Shown: positions 28,901-36,421 of the stretch, piece by piece
Numbering within the stretch: the stretch's first letter is position 1
How the letters are laid out: each line of letters opens with the position of its first letter
Assembly: GCF_026626635.1 (NCBI RefSeq)
Contig: NZ_JAPNKA010000001.1
Coordinates: 5,084,001 to 5,148,000, forward strand
DNA from: Archangium lansingense
GTDB taxonomy: Bacteria > Myxococcota > Myxococcia > Myxococcales > Myxococcaceae
DNA: 64,000 nucleotides
Reading direction: 5' to 3'
Made by a program: the position numbers and the translations under genes
Notes under the pieces: model-generated
The model's input: only the letters and a program-made list of their open reading frames with translations
Told to the model about the DNA's origin: nothing
Databases searched by the model: none

Positions 28901-31711
28901 GACGCGGATGTTGATGAAGGCGAACAGGGTGGGGTCAACGAAGAAGGAGACCGTGATGAGCTCCGACAGGAGCCGCATGCAGGCGAGCTGCTCCGGGTCT
29001 TTCATCTGGGGGGCCTCGAGGAGCTCCTCGAACGAACGGCCGCGCAGATTCTCCTTCACCGCTGCCAACTCGGCCGTGAAGGCCTGGGGGAGGTCCGTCT
29101 CCCCTGGCAGCTCGATGCCTAACAACCGCAGCCCCTCTCGTCCACACTGGAGTGCCTCCGGGAAGGCCCGCCTCATCACGCAGGCGAGCAGCCAGAGGGT
29201 GTAGAGGTCCGCCTTCTCGATGCGCGACCTGGCCTGGGTCAACGCGGAGGTGATGAGCTTCTCGGAAAGCTCCTGAGCGTCCGTGATGTAGGCGCACTCC
29301 GTGGCCTCGCGATGAAGGCGGAAGGTCAGCTCGTAGTGCGACCGCCACGCGTCCGGAGGAAGGAAGCCGATGCCGCGGGTCAGGTATCCCAGCGCGGAGC
29401 GGAACGCCGAAGAGGTCTTGGCCTTGCGGCCGGCCTGGAGGTTGAGTCGGGCCAGCTCCAGCCGCTCCGCCGCGTTCGTCACCAGCTCCGCGCCCAGGTT
29501 GAGCTGGTCAGCCACCTCGAAGAGCCGCTCGTCGAGCGTGTGTTCGCAGGTGCTTCGCAGCAGGCGCCCCGCCTCGAGGTGGAGCCGCTTCTTGTGTCTC
29601 TCGGGAAGGAGGGAGTACGCGGCCTGCTGGATGCGGTCGTGTGCGAAACGGTAGATGGCGGTGTGTTCCAGGTGCTCCGTGGGGGCCTGCCCGTCGGAGC
29701 ATGGGGGCAGTGAGCCCTTGTTCTCGGGAACGAGGAGTCCCTCCTGGATGCTGCTCCAGAGTGCCGCGGCGGTCTCACCCACGGACATCCGCATCAACGT
29801 GGCAAGCAACTGGAGATCCACCCGATTGCCCAGGCAGGCCGCGACCGTCAGGAGGCTCTGGGTTCGCTCGGGGAGCCGGCGGATGGTCAAGAGCATGAGC
29901 TCGAGCACGTTCTCGGTCACGCTCACCTGTTCCATCCGGGCGAGATCCCAATTCCACAGGCCGCGCTCGACGTCGAAGTGCAACAGGCCGGACTGATGGA
30001 GGTAGCGCAGGAACTGGGTGACGAAGAGGGGATTGCCCGCTGTCTTTCTCAGCACGAGCTCGGCCAGGGGCTGGACCTGCTCGGGCTCGCGGCGAAGGGT
30101 GTCGTGACAGAGGTCCGTGAGCGCTTCGAGGTCCAGCGGAGCGAGCCCGATGATCCGGAGGGCTGCTCTCCCTTCCCGGAGGGCCGCGAGTGTGCGAGCG
30201 ACAGGATGTTCCGGTTCGATGGCCTCGGGCCTGGAGGCACCCACGAGCAGTACGTGCTGGGATTCCGGATCCACGGCCAGGTGCTGGAAGAGTGAGAGCG
30301 AGGCGGGATCGGCCCACTGGAGGTCATCCAGGAACAGCACGAGGGGGGCCTCGGGTGAGGCGATGGTTCGGATGAAGGATTGGAACGTCAGATGAAAGCG
30401 GGTCTCGGCCTCGCTCGCCCCAAGCTCCGGCACGGGAGGTTGTTTGCCGATCAGCTGCTCCAACTGCGGGAGGACCTCGAGGATGACGCTGCCATGGGCT
30501 CCCACTGCATCCAGCAGCCGGCGCCGCCATAGGTCCCGGAGGTTGGCCGGTTCATTCAGCAGTTCGCGGATGAGGCCGTGGAAGGCGTCCACCAGGGGCG
30601 CATAGGGCACGTTGCGCTGAAGCTGGTCGAACTTGCCGGAGAGAAACCATCCCGCGCGCCCGAGGCGTTGGCGCAGCGTGTGGACGAGTGATGACTTCCC
30701 GATGCCCGCCACCCCTACGACGAGCACGCACTCACTGGGACCGTGCTGGACTCTCTCCAGGGCGGCTCCGAGCTTCGCCTGCTCGTGCTCTCGCCCGTAG
30801 AGGTGTTCCGGGAGGGGGAGCTGTCGGGCCAGATCGAGCCGGCCGAGCTCGAAGGACTCGAGCTTGCCTGAGACCCGCTTCCGTTTCTGGAGCTCCTGGA
30901 GATCGGCGAGGAGGGACTCGGCGCTCTGGTAGCGGTCCTCGGGCATCTTGGCGAGCAGCTTCAGCACCAGGTCCGAGAGGATCTCCGGGACCTTGGAGTT
31001 GGCGTGGACCGGAGGAAGGGGAGGCCTCGCCAGATGGGCGTGCACGAGCTCGACGGGGTCCGGCGACGTGAATGGCGGTAGGCCCGTGAGCATCTCGTAG
31101 AACGTGGCGCCCAGGGAGTAGAGGTCGGCGCGGTGATCCACGAGGCGGTCCATCCGTCCCGTCTGCTCCGGCGAGATATAGGGCAGCGTGAGCTCGAGCT
31201 CTCCGAGGAGGTTCGCCGCATGGGAGAGCCCGGCGACCTTGGTGGCGATGTCGAAGTCGATCACCGTCACGCGGTGCTCCCGCCCGGCCAGGATGATGTT
31301 GGAGGGGTTGAGATCCCGGTGGATGATGTTCCGCCCGTGAATCTCCGCGAGGATCGTCGCGAGCTGGAGGGCCAGCTCCAGGAAGGTGTCGGGATCGACC
31401 GGGTTGCGTTTCAGCCACTCCCGCAGGTCTCGAGGTCCGGCATCCTCGAGGACGAGCGCAACGGTCTCCGCCATCGTCTCCAGGCCCAGCGGCCGCACCA
31501 CTCCCGCGACTCCTGCATCCTCCAGCTCCCGCAGCAGCTCGAACTCGTGGCGGAGCATCGCGGCGCTGGTGGGAGCGAGGGCGCCCAGCCGGGCCTGCTT
31601 GAGGATTCGGGAGACTCCCTCTTCCGTCCATACCCGAGACACGACGTACCGGCGCCCGCGGTAGATCTCCTGCGAGCCCTGAGAGTCCTCGTTGGTCGGA
31701 TGCAGCGCCAT
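25931..31711 (-). CDS. Giant hybrid: Ser/Thr kinase-like, AAA ATPase, GAF and histidine kinase
   Basis: 1926 aa from the ATG at 31711 (GGGGGG upstream). Order of domains: a Ser/Thr kinase fold with HRDLNPSN (131-138) and DFD instead of DFG (152-154); an ATPase with P-loop GVAGIGKSS near 337 and LVLFLDDLQWAD near 460; a long helical repeat region; two GAF-type domains (about 1324-1470 and 1504-1670); a His box VAAHELYTPITSLRL near 1693; and an HATPase (NLLSNALKFG, DQGIGI, GGLGLGLHIV). This matches the trifunctional kinases known from cyanobacteria and myxobacteria (HstK type). No receiver domain is present and no response regulator lies next to it, so its target is unknown. Confidence 0.93.
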   Translation of the reverse strand: MALHPTNEDSQGSQEIYRGRRYVVSRVWTEEGVSRILKQARLGALAPTSAAMLRHEFELLRELEDAGVAGVVRPLGLETMAETVALVLEDAGPRDLREWLKRNPVDPDTFLELALQLATILAEIHGRNIIHRDLNPSNIILAGREHRVTVIDFDIATKVAGLSHAANLLGELELTLPYISPEQTGRMDRLVDHRADLYSLGATFYEMLTGLPPFTSPDPVELVHAHLARPPLPPVHANSKVPEILSDLVLKLLAKMPEDRYQSAESLLADLQELQKRKRVSGKLESFELGRLDLARQLPLPEHLYGREHEQAKLGAALERVQHGPSECVLVVGVAGIGKSSLVHTLRQRLGRAGWFLSGKFDQLQRNVPYAPLVDAFHGLIRELLNEPANLRDLWRRRLLDAVGAHGSVILEVLPQLEQLIGKQPPVPELGASEAETRFHLTFQSFIRTIASPEAPLVLFLDDLQWADPASLSLFQHLAVDPESQHVLLVGASRPEAIEPEHPVARTLAALREGRAALRIIGLAPLDLEALTDLCHDTLRREPEQVQPLAELVLRKTAGNPLFVTQFLRYLHQSGLLHFDVERGLWNWDLARMEQVSVTENVLELMLLTIRRLPERTQSLLTVAACLGNRVDLQLLATLMRMSVGETAAALWSSIQEGLLVPENKGSLPPCSDGQAPTEHLEHTAIYRFAHDRIQQAAYSLLPERHKKRLHLEAGRLLRSTCEHTLDERLFEVADQLNLGAELVTNAAERLELARLNLQAGRKAKTSSAFRSALGYLTRGIGFLPPDAWRSHYELTFRLHREATECAYITDAQELSEKLITSALTQARSRIEKADLYTLWLLACVMRRAFPEALQCGREGLRLLGIELPGETDLPQAFTAELAAVKENLRGRSFEELLEAPQMKDPEQLACMRLLSELITVSFFVDPTLFAFINIRVINLTLKHGNTLYAASSYALYGMRLGLRLGDYASGHAFGRLGVELSLRYDDPRQRSRTLIAFAVSVNHWRAPLRTDLPLSRQAFAAGLASGDLQFADYAVSITAYILFAMGTSFSLMLSELESGLTFFRKRSVHRMVDSLLALRQAIRCLQDRARERTRFEDDEFNEATFLASNRNLFATITLYRILRLQVSYLLGDYEYAREMSREAAAHLESISGWFFVAEHNFYTSLLLAACCAKATPEEQSHLLAEIAANQHQLGIWAENCPENFRHKYELVSAEVARLEGRHVEAMRLYDSAIEGAHREEFLQDEALANELAGRYFRTAGGKRLAHVYLRGAIEGYARWGAQAKVSALEEEFPGLEPTESVDWKTPDLTPAGGAVGGSALDMLSILKAADTLVSEVVLDRLLDKLMTVCLEAAGAQRGALVLNEKDTLMVRALGAVSEPVALGSTPLRKSSQVPVTLIEHACDSGEALVLANAAWQGAFVSDPYVAQHAVKSALAVPIQRPPKTIGVLYLENNLATRAFTPERVRVLRLLSSQIAIALENSQLFERLRIEVDERRRAEQAVRFLAEWSLILAESLDFETTLAKVTRSVVPYLADWCAVDVVEKDGRLRVVTVAHVDPAKEVLLRTLMEEYPHNWNTPESLVRVLRTGRPLLFSELDDALLRRNNPYREERFFDILHAVSVRSGMIVPLTARGKTLGAIMFASATAGRRFTETELDLAQELARRAAVSIDNARLYGESQDAIQLRDDFLSVAAHELYTPITSLRLSVQGLLRRAGSELPEPLTRGIRSAEAQTRRLSKLIEELLDVTRIQTGHIHLHLERVELAEVIQDVVERMGESITRANSSLSLHLKTGVVGRWDRLRLEQVTTNLLSNALKFGAGKPIDIALDREGDTARLRVSDQGIGIAPDRLPHVFERFERAVSVEHYGGLGLGLHIVREIVSALGGTVRADSKPDVGTTLTVELPCSGPPSIAPEHHAAKDRASASSP

Positions 31712-31891
31712 GCAACCCCCCAAGGGCGGGAGTTGCCTGACGCTCGCTCTCCCCTTCAGCGGCGCGAGGATTCTGCTGGCCGGCTTCGTCCGGGCTCCCG
31801 CTCTCTGCTGAACATTTGGTTGGAGGGTCGGGAGGGGAAGTGTTCCTGCCCGCTCGCCGCGCACGGGACGGAGCGCTCGGGTGCGCGTCCG

Positions 31892-32179
31892 TTACTTCTT
31901 CTTGAAGAGGGCCTCGGCGGCGGAGAGCGCCGTGCTCAGGCTCTCCTTCGCGTGCAGGCCGCCCTCGCCAATCTGGAAGAGCTCACAGAAGTTGGCCTCG
32001 TCCTTGTCCGAGGGCACCTCGGCGAAGGGCTCCTTGCACTGCTTGGCCACCGTCACGTCGAAGTGGCGGCAGTTGCGGCAGGAGTGCACTTCCTCGCCGC
32101 AGTGGGGGCAGGTGTCCCGCCGTCCCACCTGGTTGCCCACGATGTCGAGTTTGCCTCCGCAGTGCGCGCAGCCCGGCAT
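31892..32179 (-). CDS. Small zinc-ribbon protein
   Basis: 95 aa from the ATG at 32179, preceded by GGGAGGTGGAG. Paired cysteines CAHCGGKLD and CPHCGEEVHSCRNC, then later Cys residues, would bind one or two zinc ions. The C-terminus is a Lys-rich helix (AEALFKKK). No catalytic motif. Such proteins often act as adaptors. It follows the two-helix membrane protein gene on the same strand, with a gap of about 76 bases. Confidence 0.75.
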   Translation of the reverse strand: MPGCAHCGGKLDIVGNQVGRRDTCPHCGEEVHSCRNCRHFDVTVAKQCKEPFAEVPSDKDEANFCELFQIGEGGLHAKESLSTALSAAEALFKKK

Positions 32180-32255
32180 GCTCCACCTCCCATTCTGGGG
32201 TGAGGAGTGCATAGCAGCGCGCTCCACGTACCGCGAGCCCCTGCTGGGAGCCACC

Positions 32256-32663
32256 TCAGGGACGCGAGGGCCGGATGGCGGCACCCAGGGAGACCGGCTC
32301 AGCGGCCTTTGCCGCCTCCAGCTCCTGGCTGGCCTCCTCCAGCTCGCCATCCAGGCGGCGCAGCAGGCTCAGCACCCAGGCGCAGGCCGCCGCTGCCACC
32401 GCGAACAGGATGCCCAGCTCCTGTCCGCGCTGCCACAGGTGGGCCCGCTCCAGCACCACGCGGCGCTTGGCGAACGTCTCCAACTGCTGGGTGGCCAGGG
32501 TGTCGTTGAAGCTCTGGGCGAACTCGGTCGCCTGGGCCTTGCTTCTCTCCAGCAGCCAGTCCGACTCCGAGCGCAGCTGCTCCGCGCGGTACCAACACCC
32601 CACCGCGCAGGCCGCCGCCAGCAGGGAGACGCACACCGCCGTCGTCACGCTGAACAGTCGCAT
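32256..32663 (-). CDS. Small membrane protein with two transmembrane helices
   Basis: 135 aa from the ATG at 32663 (GGAGGGG upstream). One helix at the N-terminus (VTTAVCVSLLAAACAVGCWY), a charged helical segment, then a second helix (ELGILFAVAAAACAWVLSLL) and a coiled-coil tail rich in Glu and Ala. This layout puts the middle section outside the inner membrane. Family not recognised. Divergent from rlmE, with about 90 bases between the starts. Confidence 0.7.
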   Translation of the reverse strand: MRLFSVTTAVCVSLLAAACAVGCWYRAEQLRSESDWLLERSKAQATEFAQSFNDTLATQQLETFAKRRVVLERAHLWQRGQELGILFAVAAAACAWVLSLLRRLDGELEEASQELEAAKAAEPVSLGAAIRPSRP

Positions 32664-32756
32664 GCCCCCTCCGGTCCGCCGTTTCACGGGTCCTCGACAC
32701 CCGTCGCCGCTTCGGCTTCCCGAAGACAGTAGCCGATGGTAGGGAGCCCCTTCGCC

Positions 32757-33383
32757 ATGGGCAAGCCCTACCGTCCGAAAGACCACTATTTCAAGAAAGC
32801 CAAGCAAGAAGGGCTGAGGGCCCGTTCCGCCTTCAAGGTGGATGAGATCCTCAAGCGCTACCCCTTCTTGAAGAAGGGCGCCTCCGTGCTCGACCTGGGG
32901 GCCGCGCCTGGGGGCTTCCTGCAGATATTGGCCGACGCGGTGGGCCCCAACGGCCGGGTCATCGGGGTGGACATCGTCGCCATCCGGCCCTTCTCGCAGC
33001 AGAACGTGAAGACGGCGGTGCTGGACGTGCTGGCCGACGACTTCGACGCGAAGCTGAGCGCGCTGTACGACGGGCCCTATGACGCGGTCATCTCGGACAT
33101 GGCGCCCAAGACGAGCGGCATCCGCACCACCGACGAGGCCCGGAGCCTGCGGTTGGCGCGCAAGGCGCTCGAGCTGGCCGTCACCCGGGGCCGTCCGGGC
33201 TCGGCCTTCGTGGCCAAGCTCTTCATGGGAGGCGAGTTCGAGGAGTTCCGCGACGAGGTGCGCGCCAGCTTCGAGGACGTGAAGCTGGTGCGTCCCGAGG
33301 CTACGCGTGGTGCCAGCATGGAGGTGTACGTGGTGGGCCTGCGCCGCAAGGCCCCGTCCGCCCCGACCCCCGTGGCGCCGTGA
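32757..33383 (+). CDS. rlmE: 23S rRNA (uridine-2'-O-)-methyltransferase RlmE/FtsJ
   Basis: 208 aa. S-adenosylmethionine-dependent methylation of a uridine in the 23S rRNA A-loop. The SAM-binding motif VLDLGAAPGGFLQ is clear, and the K-D-K-E catalytic set can be read as Lys in RSAFKVDEI, Asp in ISDMAPKTSG, Lys in FVAKLFMGGE and Glu in ASMEVYVVG. The ATG at 32757 has AGGGAG 10 bases upstream; an ATG at 32736 in frame is less likely. Length matches the family. It is not next to ftsH, unlike in enterobacteria. Confidence 0.93.
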   Translation: MGKPYRPKDHYFKKAKQEGLRARSAFKVDEILKRYPFLKKGASVLDLGAAPGGFLQILADAVGPNGRVIGVDIVAIRPFSQQNVKTAVLDVLADDFDAKLSALYDGPYDAVISDMAPKTSGIRTTDEARSLRLARKALELAVTRGRPGSAFVAKLFMGGEFEEFRDEVRASFEDVKLVRPEATRGASMEVYVVGLRRKAPSAPTPVAP

Positions 33384-33431
33384 CGGGTCTCGGCCTACAC
33401 TGACGCACGGTGAACCCCGGGAGGTAGGCCC

Positions 33432-33638
33432 ATGTCAGACTCCAAGCCGACACGTGGAAACCCGTCGCGCAAGGCGCTCACGGCGCTCGACGGCAACGAC
33501 GAGTTCAGCGTCTTCTCGGTGGCGCCCGAGGCCCAGCGGCCGCCCGTGGCGCTCGAGCAGGACACCCAGGGCCGTCCCGAGGACACCGCCGTCTCGTTCT
33601 CGGTGGTGCGCTTCTTCCGGAAGATCTTCGGCGACTAG
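33432..33638 (+). CDS. Small hypothetical protein
   Basis: 68 aa with a strong GGGAGG before the ATG. Polar and probably disordered over most of its length, ending in a short amphipathic helix (SVVRFFRKIFGD). It follows rlmE by 48 bases. No family recognised. Confidence 0.6.
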   Translation: MSDSKPTRGNPSRKALTALDGNDEFSVFSVAPEAQRPPVALEQDTQGRPEDTAVSFSVVRFFRKIFGD

Positions 33639-33663
33639 GGCCGGGCCACCGCCCGAGCGTCCG

Positions 33664-33813
33664 TCAGTCGTAATTGTCGCTCGAGTCGTAGTCTGAGATT
33701 TGGGTCGGGTTGTCGGTGGGCTCGCCGAAGAGCCACTTGTAGAGGCCCCAGAGGACGCCCGTGGCAGCGCCGCCCGCGAGGATGAGCAGGAAGACTTTGC
33801 TCCCATCCGTCAT
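33664..33813 (-). CDS. 49-residue small membrane protein
   Basis: A short frame opening MTDGSKVFLLILAGGAATGV and continuing LWGLYKWLFGEP, with an acidic tail ending SSDNYD. One membrane-spanning helix is followed by a positively charged turn and a long acidic tail. GGAG lies 8 bases before the ATG. It sits between two confidently called genes in an otherwise empty 200-base gap. Function unknown. Confidence 0.6.
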   Translation of the reverse strand: MTDGSKVFLLILAGGAATGVLWGLYKWLFGEPTDNPTQISDYDSSDNYD

Positions 33814-33837
33814 GAAGGGCGCTCCGGTGTTGGGGTG

Positions 33838-34530
33838 TCAGGACAGGAGCATGGGCTGACTGGCCACGCGCTCCACACAGGCGGCGACATCGTTCGTCGG
33901 CGAGTTCACCACGCGCGCCACCTCCCAGGCCTCGAGGGGCTCGTCCTCGTTGGGCACGAGCAGGGGTTGGAGAACTGAGGACTCCTGGGGCTCGGGGCGC
34001 AGCCAAAGCTCTTGGGCCTCGTGGGGGAGGATGACGGGCATCCGGTCATGGATGGGTGCCATGAGCTGGCTGGGGCCGGTGGTGATGACGGTGCAGGTGC
34101 GCAGCACCTCGCCGGTGTCCGGGGCGGTCCACTCTTCCCAGAGTCCAGCGAAGGCCATGGGCCGGCCGTCCTTGCGGTGGAAGTAGTAGGGCGTCTTGGG
34201 CTTCGTGCTCTGCTTCCATTCGAACCAGCCGTCCACGAGCACCAGGCAGCGCCGACGCTTGAGGGCGGAGCGGAAGCTGGGCTTCTCGGCCACCGTCTCG
34301 CCGCGGGCGTTGATGAGCTTGCTGCCGATGGAGGCCTCCTTGGCCCAGGAGGGGATGAGGCCCCAGCGGTAGGCGTCCAGCATGCGCTCGCCGTCGTTGA
34401 TGACCACGGGCATGAGCTGGGTAGGGGCGAGGTTGTAGCGGGGGCGCTCGAGAGCGGTTCGGACGCCGGTGAGGGCGAACTCACGGGCGATCGCCAGGGC
34501 GGGGGTCTGGATGGTGACGCGGCCACACAT
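33838..34530 (-). CDS. SRAP-domain protein (YedK/HMCES type)
   Basis: 230 aa. Begins MCGRVTIQ, so Cys2 becomes the N-terminal nucleophile after Met removal. Further hallmarks are YNLAPTQ, INARGETV, the Glu in DGWFEWK and the His in MAPIHDRMPVIL. The family forms a protective covalent link with abasic sites in single-stranded DNA. Monocistronic as far as can be seen. Confidence 0.93.
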   Translation of the reverse strand: MCGRVTIQTPALAIAREFALTGVRTALERPRYNLAPTQLMPVVINDGERMLDAYRWGLIPSWAKEASIGSKLINARGETVAEKPSFRSALKRRRCLVLVDGWFEWKQSTKPKTPYYFHRKDGRPMAFAGLWEEWTAPDTGEVLRTCTVITTGPSQLMAPIHDRMPVILPHEAQELWLRPEPQESSVLQPLLVPNEDEPLEAWEVARVVNSPTNDVAACVERVASQPMLLS

Positions 34531-34569
34531 GGGACGCAGTATGCCCCGTGAAGGAGGAGGCGGCGAGTG

Positions 34570-35466
34570 TCAGTCCAGGAAGCGGCGCTCCCACCGCAGC
34601 AGGGTCTCCTGGGAGACGTGGCCCAGGTGGAGCCATGGCTCCAGAACGTGCGCCAGCTCACGGTAGGCCGGCAGGGTGTGACCCTGCTCCATGTCTCCAG
34701 CCTCCGGCCATTCCCCCAGCGTCACCACGGCTCGCTCCGCGCCGAGCTCCTGCACGGAGGTGCCGGGAGAACGAAGGCGGGCGCGTAGGTTCCCGGTGCC
34801 CCCCAACGCCCCCAGCACGGGCTGGCTCAGGAAGTTCAGCCAATGCACCCCATTGACCTGGGTGCCGATGACCAATGAGGTGAAGAGCACTCCCGGAATG
34901 TCCAGGCCGGGGTAGCGGAAGGAGAAGTCGCGGATGGCATCGAGGACGCCGAGGAAGCTCTCCGGGAAATTGAAGCAGAGCCCGGCATGGCCGGTGTTGA
35001 AGGGCAGCTCCGCCGCCAACTCCAGCGCCAACGCTCGTACCCGGTCCGATCCGTGCTCCTCCAGGTACTCCGTGGGGAGGAGGAATGACACCGCACTCGC
35101 CGCGTCTGTTTCGCACACCTCGAGCAGATGGCTTTGATAAAGGAATTCATACCCTGTGGTGGCATTGGGTAATTCTCGCAGCCAGATCGAGGTGGCGGGT
35201 TCCTCGAGCATCTGCCGTTGGATGTATGCCCAACCTTTGTCATCGAGCTCATCCCAGTCGCCGCTATACGGGTCGGCGTACCAGCCAAGGCATTGCGGCC
35301 CTACCGCACGGCGGTAGACCTCCAGGGCGCGCATGACGTCCCGCACTACCTCTTGATGAGAGCTCTTCATGTAGAAGGTGATGCTCACGCTCTCGCGGAT
35401 GAGCAGGGAGTGACTTGCTCCGGCGATTTTCTCGATACGGATGCGCGGGTAGTGAGCACTCGTCAT
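34570..35466 (-). CDS. DUF3396 / type VI immunity family protein, cognate immunity candidate
   Basis: 298 aa from the ATG whose bases overlap the upstream stop (ATGA at 35463-35466), so it is translationally coupled to the toxin gene. No signal peptide, so it is cytoplasmic. The sequence has the alternating aromatic and acidic pattern of this family (ESVSITFYMKSS, HAGLCFNFPES, GLDIPGVLFTSL, VNGVHWLNFLS). The family is known as immunity to nuclease effectors. The position immediately behind a nuclease-like lipoprotein fits that role. The family call comes from pattern recognition, not from a profile search. Confidence 0.75.
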   Translation of the reverse strand: MTSAHYPRIRIEKIAGASHSLLIRESVSITFYMKSSHQEVVRDVMRALEVYRRAVGPQCLGWYADPYSGDWDELDDKGWAYIQRQMLEEPATSIWLRELPNATTGYEFLYQSHLLEVCETDAASAVSFLLPTEYLEEHGSDRVRALALELAAELPFNTGHAGLCFNFPESFLGVLDAIRDFSFRYPGLDIPGVLFTSLVIGTQVNGVHWLNFLSQPVLGALGGTGNLRARLRSPGTSVQELGAERAVVTLGEWPEAGDMEQGHTLPAYRELAHVLEPWLHLGHVSQETLLRWERRFLD

Positions 35467-36353
35467 TTGATTCCCGTGGGAGTGGCGAGGGAGACATCCT
35501 TTTTCTCCAGGCGAAGCGCTTCCTGGTACATCTGTCCCTGGTTTTTCGGGTGATGGGGCTGTCCGGGGCCGTATCTTCCCCAAGAGGGATCATTGTTGTG
35601 AGGGCAGGGAAACTTGAGATCGTAGACGCGTTGGACCTGATTCGGATTTCCCGGTGCATGAAGGACGATATCGGGAACCAGTGCTCCCCAGAGCTTGCTT
35701 TTCAGCCCGAGCTGCAACCATTCCATCACCTGCTTGGGATCGATCCACTGCCACTGTCCCGTGTTTGGTTCCTTCTGGTAGGTCGGCTCCACGCTGACAT
35801 ATTCCGCGAAGCCTTCCGCGAGCGCAGCCCGAACGCAGTCGAGTGCCAGCTTGTGCTTCCTGGCGCCGAGCTCCATGGCTCGCGTCACCTCCTGGTTCCC
35901 TTCCCGGCGGACCACTTTCTTGCACTGTTCCCGAGTAGGTTCCTGCCCCTGAAGTTCCTCATCCTCCTTGTTGGCCTGCTCATTCGCTTCCCGGGCGCAC
36001 CGGACCAGGTGGCTCTCGACGAGTTTGATCTCCGCGTCCGCCAGCATCATTGCCACGGTGGACGCGCTGCGAGCCGTGCTCACGGTGCGCGACAGCCACG
36101 GGATGATGGCCTCTTCGCCCGGTGAGGTGGTGTAGCAGGCGGGATTGCGCAGGCAGCCATTCGTCGCTGAGTCCGTGGTCTGCGCATAGTGGCCGGGGGC
36201 GGTGTGGCGAGCCGTCTCGATGGAACTCAGCCCCAGGGAGGTCTCCGTGACGCACCCTGCCAGCAGCGCGAGAACGAACAGACCCGGCAGGGCAAGGACG
36301 GGTGATGGTTGCCTCTGGCCTTGGACGTACGGGCCGATGGGGCGGGTGGGCAT
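35463..36353 (-). CDS. Lipoprotein with C-terminal PD-(D/E)XK nuclease-like toxin domain
   Basis: 296 aa. The start has GAGGAG 11 bases upstream. A hydrophobic stretch ends in a lipobox (LALLAGC, Cys34) followed by Val, a combination that in most Gram-negatives sends lipoproteins to the outer membrane. After a Cys-containing middle region, the C-terminal part has VPDIVLHAP (Asp228) and VYDLKFPCP (Asp245-x-Lys247), the layout of a PD-(D/E)XK/VRR-NUC-type nuclease, and ends in Trp and Gly-Pro-rich coil. The next gene is coupled and belongs to an immunity family. Combination of lipobox and nuclease resembles myxobacterial SitA toxins passed by outer-membrane exchange. A type VI secretion effector is the main alternative. 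Confidence 0.75.
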   Translation of the reverse strand: MPTRPIGPYVQGQRQPSPVLALPGLFVLALLAGCVTETSLGLSSIETARHTAPGHYAQTTDSATNGCLRNPACYTTSPGEEAIIPWLSRTVSTARSASTVAMMLADAEIKLVESHLVRCAREANEQANKEDEELQGQEPTREQCKKVVRREGNQEVTRAMELGARKHKLALDCVRAALAEGFAEYVSVEPTYQKEPNTGQWQWIDPKQVMEWLQLGLKSKLWGALVPDIVLHAPGNPNQVQRVYDLKFPCPHNNDPSWGRYGPGQPHHPKNQGQMYQEALRLEKKDVSLATPTGIK

Positions 36354-36421
36354 GGCGCGAGTTTCTCCTCAATGACAGCTTCACGAAGAATCTCGACAAC
36401 ATCCAGAGCAGGCTCTACGCC

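Noticed and set aside
35463..36353. Type VI secretion effector as the first choice for the nuclease-like protein
   Set aside because: It was put second because the lipobox would send it through Sec and Lol, and no VgrG, PAAR or Hcp gene is in the window. It is not excluded.
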